Shown piece by piece: positions 1 through 5,235 of a stretch of DNA of 6,172 nucleotides (the stretch's first letter is position 1; every line of letters starts with the position of its first letter). The notes beneath the pieces were generated by a model. It did no database searches. It was not told the DNA's origin and was given only the letters and a program-made list of their open reading frames with translations. Both the position numbers and the translations under genes were made by a program. Origin of the DNA: an uncultured Pseudomonadota bacterium (GTDB taxonomy: Bacteria; Pseudomonadota; Alphaproteobacteria; Rs-D84); the NCBI GenBank assembly GCA_946628805.1, contig CAMOXB010000105.1, forward strand, positions 1 through 6,172. The letters are read 5' to 3'.

Positions 1-1
1 A

Positions 2-124
2 TACGCGAAAAACGATGGATTAATGGCATACGAACAGATTGCAAAAAACACAAAAAATTTATTAAAACACGACGGCAAAATATACCTTGAAATCGTCGCA
101 GTTCAATCAAACCCAGTTATTTAA
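2..124 (+). CDS. prmC: PrmC-like release factor glutamine methyltransferase, C-terminal part, prematurely stopped
   Basis: The reading frame is open from the window edge and ends at TAA 122-124, giving 40 visible residues. The visible part (DGLMAYEQIAKNTKNLLKHD, then GKIYLEI) matches the end of the Rossmann methyltransferase fold of PrmC/HemK, where homologs read roughly DGL..Y..I......L.pGG...LEIG. PrmC methylates the glutamine of the GGQ motif of peptide release factors, in the cytoplasm. The catalytic NPPY motif would lie upstream, outside the window. Two things are odd. The glycines usually found in the EIGxGQ segment are valines here (EIVAVQ). The frame also stops about 28 codons before the usual family end, and those codons remain recognisable downstream. 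It may be a truncated working gene or a pseudogene. The assignment rests on a short C-terminal stretch, so another class I methyltransferase is possible. Confidence 0.6.
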   Translation, partial: YAKNDGLMAYEQIAKNTKNLLKHDGKIYLEIVAVQSNPVI

Positions 125-208
125 ATATTCATAAATTATGGATGGAAATTTTAACGAATCGAAAAATATTTGTCTGGAATAAATCGCGTTCTGGTTTTCA
201 CGCTTTAA
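125..208 (+). pseudogene. prmC: Vestigial C-terminal tail of prmC beyond a premature stop
   Basis: In the same frame as the fragment that stops at 122-124, translation continues as IFINYGWKF, TAA (152-154), then RIEKYLSGINRVLVFTL and TAA (206-208). The last block fits the conserved PrmC C-terminus (D-L-x-G-I-x-R-V-L), and IFINYGWKF fits the preceding helix and strand (F...G). Each internal TAA could come from AAA by one A-to-T change. The tail overlaps the stop of the convergent metallo-hydrolase gene at 198-200. TAA is a normal stop in neighbouring genes, so recoding is unlikely. The stretch between the two gene ends shows no GC-rich terminator hairpin. Confidence 0.5.
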
Positions 209-845
209 AATACGGATTATGTTTTTTCAGCCAACCAATCGTCGTATCCATACCGTGTCCATGGACAACATATGTTTCGTCATCCAAATCCAGATTATAT
301 AAATTCCGAATCGATTGCATTAATTCATCATAATTTCCGCCTGGGAAATCATAGCGTCCATACGAATCTGCAAATAAAGTATCACCCGTCATTAATATTT
401 TATATTTTGGAAAATAAAACATTAATCCCCCGGGGGTATGACCTGGACTTTCCATAATTTCCATATTTATATCTGGCAATATTTCGATTGTCCCAGCGGA
501 TAAATTAATTGGCTTTTTATAATTTGCATGAATATGCGGGATACCGAACATATCCAACAATTCATTACCCCACCCGATTAAATAGTTATCATTTGCATTT
601 AAATACCAATCGACATTAAATGCACGAGCCAGACTGGGTGCCGCAGATATATGGTCTGGATGTCCATGTGTTGAATAAATCGCACGCAGTTTTAATCCGC
701 GTTCAATTAATACCTTTTCCCAATCCGACGCCTTGCCCCACGCATCAAAAATAACCGCATCTGTTCCACAAGATACCACCAATGAATTTGTATTCATTGG
801 TGGCAAATGCAGAACTTCAAATTTGACTTCGTTATTTTTTTGCAT
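198..845 (-). CDS. Metallo-beta-lactamase-fold hydrolase, YcbL/glyoxalase II-like
   Basis: A 215-residue cytoplasmic protein of the MBL superfamily, closest in pattern to the short YcbL-type hydroxyacylglutathione hydrolases. These hydrolyse thioesters such as S-lactoylglutathione; the substrate here is inferred. All metal ligands for a two-metal site are visible: H60, H62, D64 and H65 in THGHPDH, H136 in SPGHTPGG, D155 in TGDTLF, and H197 in VHGHGMDTTIG, where the family usually has PGHG (Pro replaced by His195). The segment GRYDFPGG after D155 is also typical. It lacks the long C-terminal substrate domain of classical GloB. I chose ATG 843-845 because it gives a normal N-terminus. The frame stays open upstream to 956, but only inside ftsH. 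No clear Shine-Dalgarno is seen. The gene overlaps the ftsH 3' end by 14 bp, which suggests translational coupling. The stop is TGA. Confidence 0.85.
   Translation of the reverse strand: MQKNNEVKFEVLHLPPMNTNSLVVSCGTDAVIFDAWGKASDWEKVLIERGLKLRAIYSTHGHPDHISAAPSLARAFNVDWYLNANDNYLIGWGNELLDMFGIPHIHANYKKPINLSAGTIEILPDINMEIMESPGHTPGGLMFYFPKYKILMTGDTLFADSYGRYDFPGGNYDELMQSIRNLYNLDLDDETYVVHGHGMDTTIGWLKKHNPYFKA
776..803. repeat. Perfect 12-bp inverted repeat with 4-nt loop inside the MBL-fold gene
   Basis: The left arm CCACCAATGAAT (776-787) and right arm ATTCATTGGTGG (792-803) are exact reverse complements around the loop TTGT. It lies at codons 15-24 of the MBL-fold gene, 29 bases past the ftsH stop in the direction of transcription. 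No T-run follows on the minus strand, so it does not look like a standard intrinsic terminator. The RNA stem would cover the alternative start codon Met17. Confidence 0.8.
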
Positions 846-2730
846 TTGATTTTTTTGTTGTCTTTTTAGCACCAGTTTTTTTATTCGCAATAATATCGCG
901 GATTTCGTCGGCAGATAATGTTTCTTTATCCAACAAAGCCTTTGCGATTCTTTCAACTGTCGCTTTGTTTTTCGAAATCAAAGATTTTGCATCTTTATAC
1001 GCATTATCTGTCCATTTACGTACTTCCGCATCAACCGCCTGGGCGGTTTTTTCAGACGCATTTTCCAGCGCAGTTCTTTGTCCAAACGTATCTAATTGAT
1101 TAATCGCAACCATACCAATTTTTGGCGACAAACCCGCGGTTGTGATTGCATAACGTGCTGTGCGGGTTGCCTGCATAATATCATTTTCTGCGCCGGTCGT
1201 AATTTTATTTGGACCAAAGAAAACTTCTTCGGATGCACGACCCGCCAAATCAATAGACAAATCCGCACGCACTTCGGAAACAGTCATTGAAACCTTGTTA
1301 TCAACAGGCAATGTTTGAACCATACCCAGCGCGCGACCACGTGGAATAATTGTCGCCTTGTGAATTGGGTTTGTTATGTCGGCATAATGCATACTGACGA
1401 ATGCATGACCGGCTTCGTGATATGCAGTCAATTTGATATCTTCCGGACGGATTTTACGGTTCTTTTTGGGTCCCATCAGGATTTTATCACGCGCTTCTTC
1501 GATATCATTTTTTTCAACAACTTTATGTCCGACACGTACCGCGTGAAGTGCCGCTTCGTTTAACAGATTTTCTAAATCTGCCCCCGAAAATCCTGTTGTT
1601 CCGCGCGCAACATCCAACATTGAAAGATTGTCTGCAATTTTAAATTTTTTCGCATGTAATTCCAGAATATCACGACGCCCTTCCAGATTTGGTAAATCGA
1701 TGTTGATTTGTCTATCAAAACGCCCCGGGCGCAATAATGCCTTGTCCAACATATCTGGGCGATTCGTTGCAGCGATAACAATAATACCGGTATCATTTGC
1801 AAATCCGTCCATTTCTATCAGCAATTGATTCAAAGTCTGTTCGCGGTCATTATCGTTAAGTGAATGTTTACTGCGGCTTTGACCGATTGCATCAATTTCA
1901 TCAATAAACAAAATACATGGCGCATTACGTTTTGCCAATTCAAATATTTCTTTGATTTTGGCAACACCAAGTCCAACGATAATACCCGAAAAATCACTGC
2001 CCGATGTGGCAAAGAACGGAACGTTCGCTTCACCTGCAACGGCACGCGCCAATAATGTCTTGCCGGTGCCAGGTTCGCCAGAAAGCAAAATACCACGTGG
2101 AACGCGCGCACCCAGTGCCTTGAATTTTTCTTTGTGTTTCAAGAAATCGACAACTTCCATTAATTCTTGTTTTTCACTGTCAATACCTGCAACGTCTTTA
2201 AATGTAGTCTTGGTTTTTCCAGTTGTGATTTTTGTCGGGTTTTGTCCGATCAGACTGCGTGTAATACCGCCACCACCATTTCCACCACGCATCAAACGCA
2301 ATAACCACAAAAGGAAAATCACACTGACCAAAATTGGCAGCCATTTTGCAACACTGTCCCACATTGAATCATTATTATTGATAGAAACCGTTGCACCATT
2401 TTTTGAAATCTTTTCCAATAATTCTGGGTTATACGTAATTGTTGCGCGATATGGTGTCCCATCTTTTAAAGTCCCAACCGCAACATCATCTTTGTGAATT
2501 TCCATCGTTTTAATATCATTTGCACGACGCAACACATCGGAAAAAGTCAATTCAATTGGTGCTTTGACGTCTGATTTATCCAATGCAACATTATTTACAT
2601 TGCCAACAAATATAACACGTGCGATTAATAATACGAACAAAATCACAAACGCAACCAAATAAAATTTTGATCCGTCTTTCTTTTTAAACATATTATTAAT
2701 ATTATCTTTCAATTTATTTTCGTTTTTCAT
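832..2730 (-). CDS. ftsH: FtsH, membrane-bound ATP-dependent zinc metalloprotease
   Basis: A 632-residue AAA+ protease, near the usual family length, that forms inner-membrane hexamers and degrades misfolded membrane proteins and unstable regulators. Order of parts: membrane segment at about 23-43, periplasmic domain to about 125, second membrane segment at about 130-147, then a Gly-rich linker. The AAA module has Walker A SGEPGTGKT (217-225), Walker B ILFIDEID (273-280) and the arginine-finger region LLRPGR (R334, R337). The protease has HEAGH (438-442) and the third zinc ligand D517 in TGAENDI. The C-terminus is Lys-rich (617-632). Two residues differ from the usual consensus. Walker A has Glu219 where GPPGTGKT is normal, and the pore loop reads GIIVG (249-253) instead of the usual EMFVG, so the pore phenylalanine is Ile251. 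The start is supported by AGGA at 2737-2740. The gene overlaps tilS by 17 bp and the MBL gene by 14 bp. Confidence 0.97.
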   Translation of the reverse strand: MKNENKLKDNINNMFKKKDGSKFYLVAFVILFVLLIARVIFVGNVNNVALDKSDVKAPIELTFSDVLRRANDIKTMEIHKDDVAVGTLKDGTPYRATITYNPELLEKISKNGATVSINNNDSMWDSVAKWLPILVSVIFLLWLLRLMRGGNGGGGITRSLIGQNPTKITTGKTKTTFKDVAGIDSEKQELMEVVDFLKHKEKFKALGARVPRGILLSGEPGTGKTLLARAVAGEANVPFFATSGSDFSGIIVGLGVAKIKEIFELAKRNAPCILFIDEIDAIGQSRSKHSLNDNDREQTLNQLLIEMDGFANDTGIIVIAATNRPDMLDKALLRPGRFDRQINIDLPNLEGRRDILELHAKKFKIADNLSMLDVARGTTGFSGADLENLLNEAALHAVRVGHKVVEKNDIEEARDKILMGPKKNRKIRPEDIKLTAYHEAGHAFVSMHYADITNPIHKATIIPRGRALGMVQTLPVDNKVSMTVSEVRADLSIDLAGRASEEVFFGPNKITTGAENDIMQATRTARYAITTAGLSPKIGMVAINQLDTFGQRTALENASEKTAQAVDAEVRKWTDNAYKDAKSLISKNKATVERIAKALLDKETLSADEIRDIIANKKTGAKKTTKKSNAKK

Positions 2731-3685
2731 GTCTTTTCCTAAAACTGGTTCTTTTTCCTTCGGGAACGATAAGGATTCGATCGTTCAATCTGCGAATTGT
2801 GCAATGTCCCAATGTAAATTTGGTATCGCCACCGCTTAATTTGTATAGTGCATTTTGCAAAGAATTCAAGCGTACCGGATAAATATCCCCCCCTATTCTT
2901 TGAATTAATGACCCAATGAACTTTAATCTAAATTCTTCGGATTCGTCAAACAAAAAAGATGCCACAAACAACGCACCCCACGAACGAATTACCATTTCAA
3001 TGCGTGATTCAATATATTTATCCATCCATTGACGTGTGCGTGATAAATTTTGTATTGCCAACAAAATTCGTGAATCACTTATCCCCAGTTCGTCATTTAA
3101 AAGATGTCTGTTTTTACGAATTTTAACACGGGTATAATGTTCGTCGCTGTTCATCGAATCAACAAAGTATTTAATATTGTTATTATCACAGTATTGTTTT
3201 ATTTCCGCGCGCGATACATTTAATAATGGTCGTAAAATCTTAATCCCATCGCGCGTTGATTCCGGCATCATTGACGCCAATCCGTATAAACCGCTGCCCC
3301 GCGAAAGATTCATTAAAAACGTTTCAATCTGGTCGTCGCTTTGATGTGCAGTTAACAGATATTCAATATTATTTTCATGGCAAAAATCGGTCATCATTTT
3401 ATATCGTGCTTCGCGGGCGGCGGCTTCTAATCCATTTTCTGGTTTTTCATCTGTCCAATAAAATATATGGCATGGAATATTTAATTGATTACAGGTTTCA
3501 CTAACGTATTCACTTTCAACATCTGCTTCGGCGCGCAATTTATGATTTACATGTAAACAGACAATATCTGCGCCAATTTCGTGCATCCAATAAAGTAAAC
3601 ACATTGAATCAACACCGCCACTGACCGCGATTGCCATACGGAAATTTTTATATTTATCAATAAAATCCAAAAACTTTTGATTCAT
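2714..3685 (-). CDS. tilS: TilS, tRNA(Ile)-lysidine synthase
   Basis: A 323-residue ATP-dependent N-type PP-loop enzyme. It attaches lysine to C34 of the CAU-anticodon tRNA-Ile so that it reads AUA and is charged with isoleucine; it is usually essential. Visible motifs are the PP-loop SGGVDS (22-27), LHVNHKLR (44-51), HQSDDQIETFLMNLSRGSG (114-132), the LRPLL segment (151-155), and a VDSMNSD..YTRVKIR stretch (175-190) matching the family's DxSN....R.R.R region. It is much shorter than E. coli TilS (about 430 residues), so the C-terminal tRNA-binding region is reduced, as in other short TilS proteins. ATG at 3683-3685 leaves a normal lead before the PP-loop, but no good Shine-Dalgarno precedes it. 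It is the first gene of the minus-strand operon and overlaps ftsH. AUA codons in the neighbouring genes fit the need for this enzyme. Confidence 0.95.
   Translation of the reverse strand: MNQKFLDFIDKYKNFRMAIAVSGGVDSMCLLYWMHEIGADIVCLHVNHKLRAEADVESEYVSETCNQLNIPCHIFYWTDEKPENGLEAAAREARYKMMTDFCHENNIEYLLTAHQSDDQIETFLMNLSRGSGLYGLASMMPESTRDGIKILRPLLNVSRAEIKQYCDNNNIKYFVDSMNSDEHYTRVKIRKNRHLLNDELGISDSRILLAIQNLSRTRQWMDKYIESRIEMVIRSWGALFVASFLFDESEEFRLKFIGSLIQRIGGDIYPVRLNSLQNALYKLSGGDTKFTLGHCTIRRLNDRILIVPEGKRTSFRKRHEKRK
2843..2870 (-). promoter_or_regulatory. Candidate internal promoter for ftsH, heat-shock-like
   Basis: On the minus strand, inside tilS, CTTGAA (2870-2865) is followed by CACTATAC (2850-2843). 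With the alphaproteobacterial RpoH pattern (CTTGAA, then C-rich TATAT-like -10) the spacer is 13-14 nt. It can also be read as a sigma-70 type TTGAAT, 16 nt, TATACA. Transcription would start near 2836, about 105 nt before the ftsH start. FtsH is a known heat-shock protein in several bacteria, which makes this plausible. It rests on pattern alone and could be chance. Confidence 0.3.
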
Positions 3686-3709
3686 ATCAGACTTATTTTA
3701 TGGTATAAT
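3681..3709 (+). promoter_or_regulatory. Promoter of the LOG-family gene
   Basis: A perfect -10 TATAAT lies at 3704-3709, with a weak -35 TTCATA at 3681-3686 and a 17-nt spacer. Transcription would begin near 3716, giving a leader of about 20 nt with AAGGA at 3721-3725 ahead of ATG 3736. The -35 overlaps the tilS start codon on the other strand, so this 50-bp divergent gap must also start the tilS operon. I see no convincing promoter for tilS. Confidence 0.6.
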
Positions 3710-3735
3710 TTCGAAAAATAAAGGAAAAATGAAAA

Positions 3736-4308
3736 ATGAACGGAAAAATAAAATCTGTGGCTGTATATTGCGGTCATCAAATGGGAAACGATCCAGAATA
3801 TGCACGCGACGCACGTAAAATTGGCGAATTATTGGCGCGCAATAAAATGACATTGGTATTTGGTGGTGGAAATGTCGGATTAATGGGAACTGTCGCCAGT
3901 GCAGCATTGGAAAATGGCGGAACAGTTATCGGTATTTCAACAACACATGTTGTTTCATTACAAGAACCAGCCCACGAAGGTATTGATGTCAAAGTTGTTG
4001 ATGGACTTTCCAAACGAAAAGAAGAAATGTATGATTTGTCTGACGCTTTTGTAATTTTACCGGGCGGAATCGGAACACTGGACGAAATGACCGACATTAT
4101 GACAAAACAACAAGTCGGAGAATCCTGCAAGCCGATTTATATGATGAACACTGCAAAATATTGGGAAATTTTTGGACAAGTTATGACACATATGCAAAGC
4201 GAAGGATTTATGCCAAATCCAGACACTTATAACCTGCACGTTGTGAACACACCGGACGAATTAATCGAAAGATTAATCAATGGTAACGACCTTGTCACGA
4301 CCTGTTAA
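3736..4308 (+). CDS. LOG-family protein (TIGR00730), nucleotide 5'-monophosphate phosphoribohydrolase
   Basis: A 190-residue cytoplasmic protein of the LOG/lysine-decarboxylase-like family. Characterised members cleave the base from cytokinin ribotides or AMP-like nucleotides, releasing ribose 5-phosphate. The older label 'lysine decarboxylase' for this family is misleading. Visible motifs are VAVYCG at the first strand (8-13), VFGGGNVGLMG (41-51), the Arg-Lys pair R94-K95 aligned with the family's ERK, and the signature PGGIGTLDE (109-117). AAGGA at 3721-3725 stands 10 nt before ATG 3736. A nearer ATG at 3729 is in another frame. The gene is monocistronic with its own promoter. Its last 36 bp overlap the convergent DUF167 gene, so the tail after about residue 179 is encoded opposite the end of that gene. 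The in vivo substrate is unknown. Confidence 0.9.
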   Translation: MNGKIKSVAVYCGHQMGNDPEYARDARKIGELLARNKMTLVFGGGNVGLMGTVASAALENGGTVIGISTTHVVSLQEPAHEGIDVKVVDGLSKRKEEMYDLSDAFVILPGGIGTLDEMTDIMTKQQVGESCKPIYMMNTAKYWEIFGQVMTHMQSEGFMPNPDTYNLHVVNTPDELIERLINGNDLVTTC

Positions 4309-4503
4309 TCCACGAATTATATTTATTCTGGATTTTGGAACATTAAAATATTCCGACAACAATTCAATTACCGCCGAATTTGCGCGCCCATTTTCAGGCG
4401 CAACGGTGGTATAGACACGCAAAACACCATCGCTTTCAACGACTTTATTTTGTTTTGCGTGTGGTGTTACACGAATATTAAAAGTCTTCGACAAATCTTT
4501 CAT
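4273..4503 (-). CDS. DUF167 / UPF0235 (YggU family) small protein
   Basis: A 76-residue protein matching the DUF167 (YggU) fold. The start FNIRVTPHAKQNKV corresponds to the family's V-RVTP-A-----V, followed by LRVYTTVAPENGRANSAVIE (family: L-V--TAPP--GKAN-ALI) and the end INIIRGLTGRDKVVTID. The function of the family is not established. I chose ATG at 4501-4503; a GTG immediately upstream (4504-4506) would add one residue. No strong Shine-Dalgarno is seen, and the start lies 26 bp inside the 3' end of the upstream HIT gene, so translation is probably coupled to it. Its 3' end overlaps the convergent LOG gene by 36 bp. Confidence 0.85.
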   Translation of the reverse strand: MKDLSKTFNIRVTPHAKQNKVVESDGVLRVYTTVAPENGRANSAVIELLSEYFNVPKSRINIIRGLTGRDKVVTID

Positions 4504-4825
4504 CACTCATAATATGCAAATGGAAATGCATAACCGATTGACCCGCCCCACGACCGGTATTAGCAACCGTACGGAAATTATCGCGCAAGCCCAATTTTTC
4601 AACCGTATTACGAACACCGTTCCAAAATGCAGTCTGTTCCGCCGCCGGCGCATTTTGTGTAAAATCAAAAATATCGGTATATTCACCGCGTGGAATTACC
4701 AGAACATGGACTTTTGCCCTTGGCGCAACATCATAAAATGCCAACACATTATCATCGCTGTAAACCGTCTTGTTTGGGATTTCCCCACGTAAAATTTTTG
4801 CAAAAACATTATCTTTATTATACAT
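4478..4825 (-). CDS. HIT-family (histidine triad) nucleotide-binding protein
   Basis: A 115-residue protein of the HINT branch of the HIT superfamily. Members are small dimeric enzymes that hydrolyse nucleoside phosphoramidates and related nucleotides. The histidine triad is intact as HFHLHI (H100, H102, H104), preceded by NTGRGAGQSVM (89-99), which matches the family's N-G--GGQ-V. The N-terminus VFAKILRGEIPNKTVYSDD (7-25) is also typical. The frame is open back to 4879, but ATG 4823-4825 is preferred because AAGGGG lies 6 nt before it and it gives the usual family start. It is the first gene of a pair with DUF167, divergent from groESL. The closest known role is hydrolysis of AMP-lysine-type adducts. 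The physiological substrate cannot be told from sequence. Confidence 0.92.
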   Translation of the reverse strand: MYNKDNVFAKILRGEIPNKTVYSDDNVLAFYDVAPRAKVHVLVIPRGEYTDIFDFTQNAPAAEQTAFWNGVRNTVEKLGLRDNFRTVANTGRGAGQSVMHFHLHIMSDERFVEDF

Positions 4826-4831
4826 AACATA

Positions 4832-4837
4832 CCCCTT
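4832..4837 (-). promoter_or_regulatory. Ribosome binding site fixing the HIT gene start
   Basis: On the minus strand AAGGGG stands 6 nt before ATG 4825. It decides against the longer open frame reaching 4879. Confidence 0.7.
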
Positions 4838-4849
4838 TGATTTAATATA

Positions 4850-4879
4850 ATCATACACTTTTAATATATATAAAATCAA
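4850..4879 (-). promoter_or_regulatory. Candidate promoter of the HIT-DUF167 pair
   Basis: On the minus strand TTGATT (4879-4874) and TATGAT (4855-4850) are separated by 18 nt, a reasonable sigma-70 type match. Transcription would begin near 4843, about 18 nt before the start codon. Its -35 lies 3 bp from the -35 of the groES promoter on the other strand. The stretch between the two boxes is almost entirely A and T. Confidence 0.45.
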
Positions 4880-4882
4880 GGA

Positions 4883-4911
4883 CTTGAAAACGAAAAAATT
4901 TTACTTATATT
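4883..4911 (+). promoter_or_regulatory. groESL promoter, heat-shock (RpoH-like) pattern
   Basis: CTTGAAA (4883-4889) is followed after 14 nt by CTTATATT (4904-4911), resembling alphaproteobacterial sigma-32 promoters (CTTGAA, then C..TATnT). It also reads as a sigma-70 promoter: TTGAAA, 16 nt, TATATT. Transcription would start near 4918. No CIRCE operator (TTAGCACTC, 9 nt, GAGTGCTAA) is present between 4826 and 4937, which favours activation by a heat-shock sigma factor over HrcA repression. Confidence 0.55.
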
Positions 4912-4937
4912 TCACGCATAGCAAAGGAGTTTTATAA

Positions 4938-5222
4938 ATGTTTAAACCATTGCACAATTATGTTTTAATCGAAAGAATCGAAGAAGAAAATAAAACAGCC
5001 GGTGGAATTATTATCCCGGATAACGCAAAAGAAAAACCGTCCCGTGGTCGCGTGATTGCTGTTGGTGACGGCGCATATGATGACGGACAAAAGATACCTA
5101 TGTCTGTAAAAGTTAATGATATTGTATTATTTGCAAAATGGGCGTCATCTTCGAACGAAGTCAAAATTGACGGACACGATTATGTTTTAATCAAAGAATC
5201 TGACATTTTGGGAATTTTATAA
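4938..5222 (+). CDS. groES: GroES, co-chaperonin (Hsp10)
   Basis: A 94-residue protein of normal family length. It forms the seven-membered lid that caps the GroEL chamber in the cytoplasm. It begins [16 protein letters not shown], followed by the mobile loop with the GroEL-contacting hydrophobic segment [19 protein letters not shown] (about 19-37), the V-AVG-GA segment, and the conserved end [13 protein letters not shown] strong Shine-Dalgarno AAGGAG (4924-4929) lies 8 nt before ATG. It is the first gene of the groES-groEL operon, with 13 nt between its stop and the groEL start. Confidence 0.97.
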   Translation: MFKPLHNYVLIERIEEENKTAGGIIIPDNAKEKPSRGRVIAVGDGAYDDGQKIPMSVKVNDIVLFAKWASSSNEVKIDGHDYVLIKESDILGIL

Positions 5223-5235
5223 AAAGGAATAAATA

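Noticed and set aside
122..154. TAA read as an amino acid to give a full-length PrmC
   Set aside because: TAA cleanly ends groES, the LOG gene, ftsH, tilS, HIT and DUF167 at their normal family ends, so reassignment is not credible.
125..197. Intrinsic terminator between prmC and the MBL gene
   Set aside because: No GC-rich stem followed by a T-run is present on either strand.
427..436. CCCCCGGGGG palindrome in AT-rich DNA
   Set aside because: It encodes the conserved His-Thr-Pro-Gly-Gly metal-site loop of the MBL protein (ACC CCC GGG GGA on the minus strand), so the protein sequence explains most of it.
1952..2497. A 181-codon open frame on the plus strand, antisense to ftsH
   Set aside because: It lies wholly inside the clear ftsH gene, has no recognisable motifs and is a by-product of codon choice on the other strand. 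The same applies to the other antisense frames within tilS, MBL, LOG and groEL.
4841..4868. Direct repeat TTTAATATA (4841-4849 and 4860-4868)
   Set aside because: It is short and made only of A and T in an AT-rich promoter region, so it is expected by chance.
4826..4937. CIRCE operator upstream of groES
   Set aside because: I looked for TTAGCACTC and its inverted partner and found neither, even allowing several mismatches.
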